The translations under genes and the position numbers were made by a program. This document shows positions 31,079 to 39,397 of a stretch of 64,000 nt of DNA, in pieces. How positions within the stretch are numbered: position 1 is the stretch's first letter; the number at the start of each line of letters is the position of its first letter. The stretch is taken from assembly GCF_902706295.1 (NCBI RefSeq), contig NZ_CACSJJ010000024.1, positions 1-64,000 on the forward strand. The letters are read 5' to 3'. The DNA is from Arthrobacter sp. 18067. Lineage in GTDB: Bacteria; Actinomycetota; Actinomycetes; Actinomycetales; Micrococcaceae. The notes under the pieces were generated by a model, which worked only from the letters and a program-made list of their open reading frames with translations, was not told the DNA's origin and made no database searches.

Positions 31079-32317
31079 ATGGCAACCGCAGATACCGCAG
31101 AGAGTTATGTCTTAGCGATCGGGACCAAGAAAGGCCTGTGGCTGGCTACCAGCCCGGACCGCAAGGAATGGTCCCTCTCCGGCCCGCACTTCCTGATGAG
31201 CGAGATACCCAGCATCGGGATAGACACGCGGGACGGCAAAACCCGGATCATGGTGGGCGTGCGATCAGAGCACTGGGGACCAACCGTGGCCCACTCCGAC
31301 GACCTTGGCGCCACCTGGACCGAACCCGAGCAAGGCGCCATCAAATTCCCGGACGGCACCGACGCCGCTTTGGAACGCATCTGGCAGATCTACCCCGACG
31401 CCGACTCCCGCCCCGGCGTCGTCTGGGCTGGTTGCGAACCGATTTCCGTGTGGAAATCGACCGACGGCGGCGAGCACTTTGAGCTCAACCGCGGACTGTG
31501 GGACCACCCGCATCGCAGCGAATGGGGCGCCGGCTATGGTGGGGCGGCTGCGCACTCGATCGTGATTGATCCGTCCGGCGAAAAGGTCCACATCGCCATG
31601 AGCACTGGCGGAGTTTACAGATCGCTCGACGGCGGGACGTCCTGGGAGCCCCGTAACAAGGGAATCTCGGCCTACTTCATGCCCGATCCCAATCCCGAGT
31701 TCGGCCAGTGCGTTCACAAGATCGCAGCGGACGCCGCCGTCGAGGGCCGTTTGTATGCGCAGAACCATCACGGCGTGTACCGCACGGACGATAACGGCGA
31801 GAACTGGGACTCCATCGCCGAGGGGCTGCCGGCAGACTTTGGCTTTGTCATGCTGACGCATCCCCGCCGCGAGGGAACGGCTTGGGTCATCCCGTTGAAG
31901 GCCGATGGCGAACGCATCCCACCTGACAGCAAGCTCAGCGTGCACCGAACAAACGACGCAGGAAACTCGTGGACTGAACTGCACACGGGACTCCCGGACC
32001 GCGAATACAACGCCGTCCTGCGCGACGCCGCGTCCGTGGACACAGCCGAACCCGTTGGGGTGTATTTCGGAACGCGCGGCGGTGCCGTGTACGCCAGCGC
32101 CGACGAGGGCGGGACCTTTACTGAAGTGGCCTCGCACCTACCGGACGTACTGTGCGTGCGGGCCGCCGTCGTGGTTGGCAACGCCGCAGGCGTGGAAGCC
32201 CCGCTGGCTGCGGCGGAAGCCACTGTGATTGCCGAAGCCGCAGTGATAGTGGAGGAAGCGGCCCAGTCGATTGACCCCACTCCGGACGATCAATCCAGCG
32301 CCCCGGTACCTGGTTAG
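31079..32317 (+). CDS. BNR/WD40-type beta-propeller protein
   Basis: A ~412-residue protein of repeated blades with Asp-box-like motifs such as SDDLGATW, STDGGEHF, SLDGGTSW, TDDNGENW, TNDAGNSW and SADEGGTF at fairly even spacing, so a sialidase/VPS10-like propeller. There is no signal peptide, and the conserved Arg triad of true sialidases is not evident, so hydrolase activity should not be assumed. The C-terminal ~45 residues are Ala/Glu-rich and not propeller-like. The start is uncertain: ATG 31079 is preferred because upstream codons (from ATG 31004) use rare codons unlike the gene. A MoaD/ThiS-like gene begins seven bases downstream, probably co-transcribed. Confidence 0.75.
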   Translation: MATADTAESYVLAIGTKKGLWLATSPDRKEWSLSGPHFLMSEIPSIGIDTRDGKTRIMVGVRSEHWGPTVAHSDDLGATWTEPEQGAIKFPDGTDAALERIWQIYPDADSRPGVVWAGCEPISVWKSTDGGEHFELNRGLWDHPHRSEWGAGYGGAAAHSIVIDPSGEKVHIAMSTGGVYRSLDGGTSWEPRNKGISAYFMPDPNPEFGQCVHKIAADAAVEGRLYAQNHHGVYRTDDNGENWDSIAEGLPADFGFVMLTHPRREGTAWVIPLKADGERIPPDSKLSVHRTNDAGNSWTELHTGLPDREYNAVLRDAASVDTAEPVGVYFGTRGGAVYASADEGGTFTEVASHLPDVLCVRAAVVVGNAAGVEAPLAAAEATVIAEAAVIVEEAAQSIDPTPDDQSSAPVPG

Positions 32318-32324
32318 GTCCGTT

Positions 32325-32612
32325 GTGGCTGACTTTACGGTTTTGTTGCCTGGTGTCCTGCAGCCGCTCGTCGGCGGACAGTCCTATCTGACTGCGTCCG
32401 CCGACGGGGCTGTGACCGTGGGACAGTTGCTGGATTCTGTGACCGGAGATTATCCGGTGCTGGCCAGGCGTTTGCGTGATGAAACCGGGGCGCTCCGCCG
32501 TTTCGTGAATATTTACGTGAACGGTGATGAAGTCCGGCGTCTGAAGGGTCTTGATACGGAGGTCGCGGCCGGCCAGGAGGTCCTGATTGTCCAGTCCGTG
32601 GCCGGTGGCTGA
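32325..32612 (+). CDS. MoaD/ThiS-family ubiquitin-like protein
   Basis: A 95-residue beta-grasp protein. The start is GTG 32325, giving MADFTVLLPGVLQPLVGG, and the C-terminus is SVAGG. The terminal Gly-Gly is the hallmark of MoaD, ThiS and other sulfur carriers or protein modifiers, activated by an E1-like adenylylating enzyme and thiocarboxylated. No MoeB/ThiF-type E1, MoaE or thiazole gene is in this window. Seven bases separate it from the propeller gene, so the two are likely partners. Role beyond the fold is unknown: sulfur donor for a cofactor, or a conjugated tag. Confidence 0.8.
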   Translation: MADFTVLLPGVLQPLVGGQSYLTASADGAVTVGQLLDSVTGDYPVLARRLRDETGALRRFVNIYVNGDEVRRLKGLDTEVAAGQEVLIVQSVAGG

Positions 32613-32635
32613 GTGGGGTTTGGGGTCAAGCCGGT

Positions 32636-32872
32636 TCAGGCGACGCGCCAAACACTGCATTCGTCGGTATTGATGGCTTTCCTCATACCTGAGACGTGAT
32701 CCATGATCCAGACGACGCCGATTCCCGGCGCGGTTTCCTGGACCTGTCCGCGGCGGATGACCACGTCATCGTAGGCGGGTCCCACGGACAGGCGGGCTTC
32801 GATCTCGTCTCCACGGTGGAGCTGGCTGATCGCGCGTATACGTGTTGTGTGTGTTGTGACTTCCTTCAACAT
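32636..32872 (-). CDS. Small hypothetical protein
   Basis: A 78-residue soluble protein starting MLKEVTTHTTRIRAISQLHRGDE, with predicted beta strands (RLSVGPAYDDVVIRRGQV, IGVVWIMDHVSG) and ending SVWRVA. ATG at 32872 has AGGAGG five bases upstream, so it is very probably expressed. I do not recognise a family. It is convergent with the MoaD/ThiS gene and divergent from the metalloprotease. Confidence 0.6.
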   Translation of the reverse strand: MLKEVTTHTTRIRAISQLHRGDEIEARLSVGPAYDDVVIRRGQVQETAPGIGVVWIMDHVSGMRKAINTDECSVWRVA

Positions 32873-33100
32873 TGTGGCCTCCTGGGCTGGAGCTTGTGCC
32901 TGCACTTGCCGGCTATTCCAGTGTGGCGGGCCAATGTTGCCACGGTATTTCGGGGCGGTTAGGGTCCGGTTAGCATTCCGGGTTGCTTGCATTTCCAGCG
33001 ACCCCGCCCCGCCTTCCGGGTGCACTGCGGCCGCGGCTGTAGCCTGATCTCGGTTCCTGAGACTCACAGGAACCACAGGCTCCATCCCCGGGGAGATTCA

Positions 33101-35824
33101 ATGGGTGTTTTGCGGCGATCGATCGCGTTGTCTACAGGCCTGACTGTGTTTGCTGCGGGCCTGTTTTTCGTGCAGGCGCCGGCTACGGCCGTTCCCTTGC
33201 CGGGGCCGGACAATCCGAACGTCCAGTTCGTGGAAGGCACGCCGCACTCGGAGCATACGTTCGAGACGCCGCCCGTTGACAACGCACCAAAGGGACAGGC
33301 CGACGTCGACTCCCTCCTCCGCGACGGCGCGCTGGCCGCCGGTCCGGGCGGAGATATCCGCGTCCGCCTGGTGACGGCGAAGCTGGCGGACAACACCAAC
33401 CCGGTTTCGATGGCGGGTGCCGAGCAGGCTGTGGCTGCGACCAGCAACTACTGGAAAGCGATGACGGCCAACAAGCTGTCCATGACTGTGAACAGCAAGG
33501 TGGCCGGACACCAGTCCAAAGCGAAGTCCACGGACAGCTACAGCACCATCATGTCCACCATCACCAGTGAGCTGAAGTGGGCCGCGAGCCCTTTCACGGC
33601 GTTGGTGATCTTCATTCCCACGGCCACGCTGTCCGGGAATGCGCTCGGCGCCGGCTACAGCAGCGGCAGCTACAGTGGTCGCGTCCTTATGCCGCAGATC
33701 AGCAACTTCTCCAACAACGTGATGAGCCACGAATTCGGGCACGTGATCGGCTTGATGCACGCCGATGCGCTGCAATGCCGCAGCGGTGCTTCCGACGTTG
33801 GGGTGGACAGCAACGGGCGTTTCACCGACTCTTCCTGCTACATTCGCGAGTACGGCGACACCACGGACATCATGGGTGCAGCGCAGTACGCCTCGCCCGT
33901 AGTGAGTTCCACGCTGTGGGACTACGCAGGACTGGGCCGCGGTGACGAAATCCGTGACGTCGGCGTTGCTACCGGTATCAAGAGCTACACCCTCAAACCT
34001 TGGGGCGGCACAGAGGCGCAGCGGGCCATCAAGTTCACCGATCCCATCAGCCGCGAGGTCTATTACCTCGAACTTCGGCAACCGGTGGGCTACGACAGCT
34101 ACCTCTCGGCATCGACGCAGAGCGGCAACAAGGGTGTCAAAATCGTCCAGCGCGGCGGGGCCACTATTGCCTCGTCACTGATCCTCATGCCGTCGACCGT
34201 TCCATTCCCTGAGCCCTACTACGCAAAGAACCATGCATGGCAGGCAGGCAGCACCTTCACCACCTACACGGGTACCAAGGTGACCATCAATTCCGTCTCG
34301 GCGACCTCGGCAACGGTCACCATCAACGCCGATCCCAAGCTCAAGACCCAAATGCGGTTCTCAGCAGGCGATTTCGACGGCGACAAACTCGCCGATGTCA
34401 TTTCCCGCGAAGCGGACGGCTCCTTGCTCCTATTCGCGGGCCTTCCCGGGAACCGTCTTGAGGATTCTGTGCGGATCGGTTCCGGCTGGGACATTTTCAA
34501 CGCTGTGTTGGGCACTTCCGACTTCACTGGCGATGGCTTCGCGGACATTCTGGCACGCAGCAGCGACGGTGCCCTGTGGCTCTACCCGGGCAACGGGAAG
34601 GGCGGATTCCTGCCCAGAAGCCAGGTTGGCATCGGTTGGCAGGGCTTCACCCAGTTGGTAGCTCCAGGTGATTTCAACGGCGATGGTCGCGCGGACGTGA
34701 TCGCCGCCGATACGGACGGTCGCCTGTGGCTCTACCCAGGCAACGGCTCGGGTGGTTTCCTTGCCAGGGTGTTGGCCGGCCAAGGCTGGGATTCGTTCAA
34801 CAGCCTCGCCCCCGCGGGTTCCTTCGGCGGCGGGTCCGGCGGACTCCTTGCCCGCGCTGCTGACGGCACGCTCTATGTCTACCCCGGCGATGGTGAGGGC
34901 GGCTTCCTGCCGCGTGCCGCCGTCGGAAGTGGTTGGAACGGCGCCGGCGACATTGTCGGCGGGCAGGACCTGACAGGCGATCAGCGTGCTGACGTCCTCG
35001 CGGGAGGGCCCATGATCCTGTACCCGGGTGACGGCACCGGCTTCGCGGACCGCCTGGCAATTGGAACCGGCTGGAACCAATTCAGCCAAGTGTGGGAGGC
35101 GGGGGATTTCGACGGCGATGCTGTCGCTGACGTCCTGGCGCGTGGCACCAACGGCGTCCTGTGGCTCTACCCAGGCAACGGTTCGGGTGGCTTCCTGCCG
35201 CGTGTCCAGGTGGGGACGGGCTGGAATGTCTTCACGGCCGTGCTGAGTGCCGGGGATTTCGACGGCGATAAGCACGCGGATCTCGTGGCGAGGGCCTCCG
35301 ATGGGACGCTGTGGCTTTATCCAACCGACGGCAAGGGGCAATTCCTGGCCCGCAAGCAGATCGGCACGGGCTGGCAAGGGTTCACGGAGCTGCTGGCGCC
35401 GGGTGACTTTTCGGGTGACGGCCGCGCCGATATTTTGGCGAGGGCCGGTGACGGGAGCTTGTGGTTGTACCTGGGGAATGGTGCGGGCGGGTTCCAGTCG
35501 TGGCGGCAAATCGGCACCGGCTGGAACATCTTCAACGCGGTGATGCAGGGCAGTGACTTCAACGGCGACGGCAGGGAAGACGTTCTTGCCCGCGGGACTG
35601 ACGGCGCACTCTGGCTCTACCCGGGCAACGGCAGCGGCGGGTTCCTCGCCCGGCAGTATCTGGGTTCGGGATGGAACATGTTCACCACCTTCGCGGCCAT
35701 CGGCAATGCGTTTACTGGTACAGGCGATCCGTCCCTTGTGGGCGTCGCAGGGGACGGGACGTTGTTGATGTACTCCGGGACGGGCCGGGGCGCGTTCAAA
35801 CCGGTGGCGCTGAACCCGCGGTAG
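33101..35824 (+). CDS. Secreted metzincin-type metalloprotease with FG-GAP/VCBS-like repeats
   Basis: A 907-residue protein. A Sec signal peptide (MGVLRRSIALSTGLTVFAAG..., cleavage near APATA) is followed by a zinc-protease domain whose HEFGHVIGLMH at residues 210-220 fits HExxHxxGxxH of metzincins. From about residue 418 to the end runs a series of ~48-residue repeats, around ten, with the pattern GDF(D/N)GDG-ADVLAR--DG-LWLYPGNG-GGFL. These are FG-GAP/VCBS-like propeller blades that bind calcium. One repeat (near 34820) has lost its Asp motif. ATG at 33101 follows GGGGAG. It is probably exported and may bind surface glycans or matrix. An intrinsic terminator follows. Confidence 0.85.
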   Translation: MGVLRRSIALSTGLTVFAAGLFFVQAPATAVPLPGPDNPNVQFVEGTPHSEHTFETPPVDNAPKGQADVDSLLRDGALAAGPGGDIRVRLVTAKLADNTNPVSMAGAEQAVAATSNYWKAMTANKLSMTVNSKVAGHQSKAKSTDSYSTIMSTITSELKWAASPFTALVIFIPTATLSGNALGAGYSSGSYSGRVLMPQISNFSNNVMSHEFGHVIGLMHADALQCRSGASDVGVDSNGRFTDSSCYIREYGDTTDIMGAAQYASPVVSSTLWDYAGLGRGDEIRDVGVATGIKSYTLKPWGGTEAQRAIKFTDPISREVYYLELRQPVGYDSYLSASTQSGNKGVKIVQRGGATIASSLILMPSTVPFPEPYYAKNHAWQAGSTFTTYTGTKVTINSVSATSATVTINADPKLKTQMRFSAGDFDGDKLADVISREADGSLLLFAGLPGNRLEDSVRIGSGWDIFNAVLGTSDFTGDGFADILARSSDGALWLYPGNGKGGFLPRSQVGIGWQGFTQLVAPGDFNGDGRADVIAADTDGRLWLYPGNGSGGFLARVLAGQGWDSFNSLAPAGSFGGGSGGLLARAADGTLYVYPGDGEGGFLPRAAVGSGWNGAGDIVGGQDLTGDQRADVLAGGPMILYPGDGTGFADRLAIGTGWNQFSQVWEAGDFDGDAVADVLARGTNGVLWLYPGNGSGGFLPRVQVGTGWNVFTAVLSAGDFDGDKHADLVARASDGTLWLYPTDGKGQFLARKQIGTGWQGFTELLAPGDFSGDGRADILARAGDGSLWLYLGNGAGGFQSWRQIGTGWNIFNAVMQGSDFNGDGREDVLARGTDGALWLYPGNGSGGFLARQYLGSGWNMFTTFAAIGNAFTGTGDPSLVGVAGDGTLLMYSGTGRGAFKPVALNPR

Positions 35825-35892
35825 CGCTGGGAGGCGGTTCGCCGCGCGTTCCTTCCCGGTTGCCTCGGCCCGCGGCGTGTCAGGCACAGCGA

Positions 35893-35926
35893 AAAGCCCG
35901 GAATGTCAGGTGACGTTCCGGGCTTT
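35893..35926. terminator. Bidirectional intrinsic terminator
   Basis: Arms 35893-35907 and 35912-35926 pair over 15 bp (one G-T) with loop AGGT. AAAGCCCGGAA...TTCCGGGCTTT gives T-rich ends on both strands. It lies between the metalloprotease and the convergent MHS transporter. Confidence 0.85.
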
Positions 35927-35966
35927 CCGTGCTCCGGGCCCAAGTAACTGGGCAGGAGCGTCAGGC

Positions 35967-37304
35967 TTAGGCGTGCTGGGCTTGCTTGTGCTGGCCGAGC
36001 TCCGCAGTGGGCGTCTTGGCAGACTCGCGGGCCGTCATCGCTGAGACGGCTGCGATCACACAGATGACTGCGGTGAAGATGGAGATCTGAACCCATCCGC
36101 CGGGCTTGGTTCCGCCCAGTGCGGTGACGATGGCCGGGGCAAACCCTGCCATGAGGAAGCCGAGTTGCGTGCCGATGGCCAGGCCGGAGAAGCGGACCTT
36201 GGTGCTGAACATTTCACCGTAGAACGACGGCCATACAGCGTTTGCTGCGGCGTATCCGAAGGAGAAGAACACCACGGAGACCAGGAACATCAGCGGCACC
36301 ATGCCCGATTCGAGGGTCAGCAGGAAGACCGGAGTCATGATGGCGCTGGCGAAAGCACCGTAGATGAAGACGGGCTTCCGGCCGATCTTGTCCGCGAGCA
36401 TGCCGAACAGAGGCTGGGTTCCAAGAGCCACCACGTTGGCCACGACCACCAGCCAGAGTGTGATGGTGCTGTTGACGCCGGCAACATCCTGGGCGTACTT
36501 GATGGCCAAGGTTCCAAAGACTGTGCTCACCGCGGCAATGAAGGCGCAGCAGACCACGCGGAGAACATCGCGCCAGTGGAGCTTGAGGAGATCGGCAACG
36601 GGCAGCTTGGAGATCTGGTTGTTCTTCTTGGCCTCGGCGAATGCCGGCGGCTCGTGCAGGGTACGGCGGATGAAGTAGGCCACCATGACTACAACGGCGC
36701 TGAGCCAGAACGGGATGCGCCAGCCGATGCCGTACTTGATCTCGTCCGGCAGGGCCACCACGGGAATGAAGACGAGGGCTGCCAGGATTTGGCCACCCTG
36801 GGTACCTGTAAGGGTCCACGAAGTGAAGAATGCGCGGCGGTTGTCCGGAGCGTGCTCCAGCGTCATGGAGGAGGCACCTGCCTGTTCGCCGGCGGCCGAG
36901 AGGCCCTGGCAAAGGCGGGCGAGAACCAGCAGTACGGGAGCCCACCAGCCGATGGTCTTGAAGTCGGGAAGACAGCCGATGACGAAGGTGGCCGCGCCCA
37001 TCAGGACCAGGGTGAACATAAGGACTTTTTGACGGCCGATCCTGTCGCCGAAGTGGCCCAGGATCACGGCGCCCACGGGGCGTGCGATGTAGGCGAAGCC
37101 GAACGTCGCGAAGGACATGATGGCTGCGTTGGCATCTGCGGACGGGAAGAACACGTGCGGGAAGATCAGCGCTGCGGCCGAGCCGAAGATGAAGAAGTCG
37201 TAGTACTCGACGGCGCTGCCCAGGAAGCTCGCAAGTGCTGCCTTCTTGGGTGTTCCGGTGGTGGTTTCAGTGCCTGGCGTCGCTGACGGCATTGTTTGGC
37301 TCAT
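35967..37304 (-). CDS. MHS-family MFS permease, probable shikimate/quinate uptake
   Basis: A 445-residue, 12-segment major-facilitator transporter of the metabolite:H+ symporter (MHS) group. The start SAVEYYDFFIFGSAAALIFP is the MHS signature, and the loop GHFGDRIGRQKVL carries the GDxxGR motif. ShiA, PcaT and related carriers of shikimate and protocatechuate belong here. It is divergent from an IclR regulator that precedes the shikimate dehydrogenase and dehydratase genes, and the shared region carries clear operator dyads. Uptake of shikimate or quinate is therefore the best prediction. Confidence 0.82.
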   Translation of the reverse strand: MSQTMPSATPGTETTTGTPKKAALASFLGSAVEYYDFFIFGSAAALIFPHVFFPSADANAAIMSFATFGFAYIARPVGAVILGHFGDRIGRQKVLMFTLVLMGAATFVIGCLPDFKTIGWWAPVLLVLARLCQGLSAAGEQAGASSMTLEHAPDNRRAFFTSWTLTGTQGGQILAALVFIPVVALPDEIKYGIGWRIPFWLSAVVVMVAYFIRRTLHEPPAFAEAKKNNQISKLPVADLLKLHWRDVLRVVCCAFIAAVSTVFGTLAIKYAQDVAGVNSTITLWLVVVANVVALGTQPLFGMLADKIGRKPVFIYGAFASAIMTPVFLLTLESGMVPLMFLVSVVFFSFGYAAANAVWPSFYGEMFSTKVRFSGLAIGTQLGFLMAGFAPAIVTALGGTKPGGWVQISIFTAVICVIAAVSAMTARESAKTPTAELGQHKQAQHA

Positions 37305-37396
37305 GGGGGGTTCCTTCTGTGACGACGATGTCGCGGATCTAGCTTCTAAGGGAAGACCAGAGCGAGGTGCGGCCGGATCATCCCGAAAGTAACCAC

Positions 37397-37499
37397 ATGG
37401 TGAGAGCTACTTGTGCAATACAGCAATACTGGCTGTGAGTGGGGTCACTTGTCAAGAGATGTCGCCACCATCTAGAAATAGCTCTCACCATATGAGAGC
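37397..37499. promoter_or_regulatory. CTCTCA dyads, candidate IclR operators
   Basis: GCTCTCA (37481-37487) and TGAGAGC (37493-37499) form a perfect 7-bp dyad with a 5-base spacer, just nine bases before the IclR start. A second half (ATGGTGAGAGCTA, 37397-37409) is the exact complement of 37479-37491, 70 bases away. The pair spans the MHS/IclR divergent promoter region and suggests looping or dual repression. Confidence 0.6.
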
Positions 37500-37507
37500 A
37501 TCGAGCT

Positions 37508-38278
37508 ATGAGTGTGAAAGAGGACACAAAGACCGACATGGTCGGCAAGGCCTTGAGCCTGTTGGTATTGCTGGGCAATGAACCGCGTGGCGCCAGCGCG
37601 GCCGATCTGGCGAGGAGTGCCAGCCTGCCGTTCAGCACCACGTACCGCCTGCTGGGCTCGCTGACGCGCGACGGCTTTGTGGATTACGAGCCCGACGGGC
37701 GCCGATACCACCTGGGGTTGCGGGTCTTCCAACTCGGCCAGCGCGTATCCAATCACCACGGCTTCGCAGCCACTGCATTGCCGGTCTTGCAGCGCGTTAC
37801 CGAGCGCACACATGAGGCCACCATCCTGTCCGTCCGCGACGGCAACCACCATCTGACGGTCAACAAAGTGGATGGCCCCAAGACCTTCCGCGTCACGAGC
37901 GATCCCGGCCATCTGGGCGCACTGCATACGACGTCGGTTGGCAAAGCCATTGTGGCTTTCGAAGAAGAGATCGAGCGCAAGCGCCTCCTGGAGGAACTGC
38001 CGCTGGATCCACTCACGGAGCATTCCATCACTGACCGCGACAAGTTCCGGGCGGAAATCGAGCAGGTGCGCCGGCAAGGCTACGCGGTGATGGATGAGGA
38101 AAACGAGATCGGCATGCGCGCTGTTGCTGTGCCGGTTCTGAACTCCCAGGGTCATGCCTTCGCCTCCGTGGCCGTCGCGGTGCCGGTCTTCCGCCTGACC
38201 CTGGAGGAGCTCATCGCCCACGTTCCCACTCTGCAGGAGGCCGCGGCTGAACTCGCGGCCCGTCTGCCCCAGCGTTGA
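37508..38278 (+). CDS. IclR-family regulator of shikimate/quinate catabolism
   Basis: A 256-residue IclR-type regulator. The helix-turn-helix is in MVGKALSLLVLLGNEPRGASAADLARSA and PFSTTYRLLGSL. Effector-domain markers are GALHTTSVGKAIVAF and GMRAVAVPVLNSQGHAFASVAVAVP. It lies between the divergent MHS permease and the downstream dehydrogenase-dehydratase pair, and operator-like dyads overlap its own promoter. Control of uptake and of conversion to protocatechuate is likely, with an aromatic or hydroaromatic inducer. The family-1 palindrome begins at the base after its stop. Confidence 0.85.
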   Translation: MSVKEDTKTDMVGKALSLLVLLGNEPRGASAADLARSASLPFSTTYRLLGSLTRDGFVDYEPDGRRYHLGLRVFQLGQRVSNHHGFAATALPVLQRVTERTHEATILSVRDGNHHLTVNKVDGPKTFRVTSDPGHLGALHTTSVGKAIVAFEEEIERKRLLEELPLDPLTEHSITDRDKFRAEIEQVRRQGYAVMDEENEIGMRAVAVPVLNSQGHAFASVAVAVPVFRLTLEELIAHVPTLQEAAAELAARLPQR

Positions 38279-38344
38279 CCCAACTGAGTCGCAGTTAAAG
38301 CCGTTTTGGGGCCTCTAAACGGCTTTAACTGCTACTTAGTTGGG
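38279..38344. repeat. Dispersed long palindrome, family 1 copy B
   Basis: Arms 38279-38306 and 38317-38344 pair at 26 of 28 positions around a 10-base loop. The outer arm is CCCAACTGAGTCGCAGTTAA. It starts immediately after the IclR stop codon and ends 138 bases before the dehydrogenase start, so it may end or attenuate the IclR transcript. Confidence 0.85.
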
Positions 38345-38482
38345 TGCGCTCTCAGCAAATGTTCGTGATAAGAACATGCGTGCGGAATATGAACACTTGT
38401 AGTAATCTAAATAACACCCGGTCAGGCGGCGCCCCAGAAAGCGCCAAGAAGCCCGCGGTGCTGAAGTCAAAGGAGCTTTAGG

Positions 38483-39397
38483 ATGAGCAACCGAGCCGAG
38501 TCCGTTCTGGTGGGCCTCATAGGCGAAGGCGTCATGCCCTCGCTCACGCCGCCCATGCACGAACGCGAAGCCGATGTGCAGGGCCTTCGCTTGCTGTACC
38601 GCCCCATCGACCTGCTGGAACTCGCGTTGCCGGCCACCGCCGTCGGGGATCTCCTGACCGCAGCGCAGCGCATGGGATTCAACGGACTGAACATCACCCA
38701 CCCGTGCAAGCAGTTGGTGCTTGAGCACCTTGATGAAATTTCCGACGACGCCCGTCGCCTGGGTGCCGTCAATACAGTCCTCATCCAGGACGGTCGGTTC
38801 ATCGGCCACAACACAGACTTCTCCGGCTTCGGCGCTGCGCTCGCCACCGGACTGCCGGACGCGAAGCTGGACCGCGTGGTCCAGCTCGGTGCAGGCGGTG
38901 CCGGCTCCGCCGTTGCGTACGCGCTGCTCAAGGCCGGCGTCAGCGCGCTGGACCTCGTGGACATGGACCCGGCCCGCGCCGCCGAACGTGCGTCCGAACT
39001 CGCTGAGCTCTTCCCGGAAGCCACCGTCACGCCCCGGAGCACCAACGAGCTGAGCCAGATCATGCCCCTCGCCGACGGTCTGGTGCACTGCACTCCCATA
39101 GGCATGGCGGCCCACCCGGGCCTTCCCTTGGACATCGAACTGCTGGAACCGCGCCACTGGGTGGCCGACATCGTCTACCGCCCCATCGAAACGCAGCTGG
39201 TCCGCGAAGCACGCGCCAAGGGTTGCGACGTCCTCGACGGTGGTCGCATGGCAGTCGGCCAGGCGGCCGACGCGTTCCAGCTCATCACCGGACGCGAAGC
39301 CAACCGCGAACGGATGCGGGCACACTTCCTGGAGTTGATCGCAGTGGAAGATGCGGCTGCCGGATTGGTCCCCGAGCTGACGAAGGCGGCCCACTGA
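38483..39397 (+). CDS. Quinate/shikimate dehydrogenase (catabolic AroE-type)
   Basis: A 304-residue enzyme oxidising shikimate (or quinate) to 3-dehydroshikimate (or 3-dehydroquinate). The substrate-binding start is GLIGEGVMPSLTPPMHEREA. The catalytic Lys is in NGLNITHPCKQ (near residue 74), NTDFSGF binds substrate, and LGAGGAGSAVAYAL is the cofactor loop. The LTPPMHEREA form resembles actinobacterial catabolic quinate/shikimate dehydrogenases rather than biosynthetic AroE. AGGAG precedes ATG 38483. Its TGA overlaps the ATG of the dehydratase gene, so the two act in sequence. Confidence 0.88.
   Translation: MSNRAESVLVGLIGEGVMPSLTPPMHEREADVQGLRLLYRPIDLLELALPATAVGDLLTAAQRMGFNGLNITHPCKQLVLEHLDEISDDARRLGAVNTVLIQDGRFIGHNTDFSGFGAALATGLPDAKLDRVVQLGAGGAGSAVAYALLKAGVSALDLVDMDPARAAERASELAELFPEATVTPRSTNELSQIMPLADGLVHCTPIGMAAHPGLPLDIELLEPRHWVADIVYRPIETQLVREARAKGCDVLDGGRMAVGQAADAFQLITGREANRERMRAHFLELIAVEDAAAGLVPELTKAAH

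Noticed and set aside
31079..32317. Exo-alpha-sialidase
   Set aside because: Asp-box repeats only indicate the propeller fold; no signal peptide and no clear Arg triad or catalytic Asp/Tyr/Glu set was seen.
34430..35887. Minus-strand open frame of 485 codons opposite the repeat region of the metalloprotease
   Set aside because: It mirrors the DNA repeats of the propeller and shows the same period, so it is a shadow of the coding repeats.
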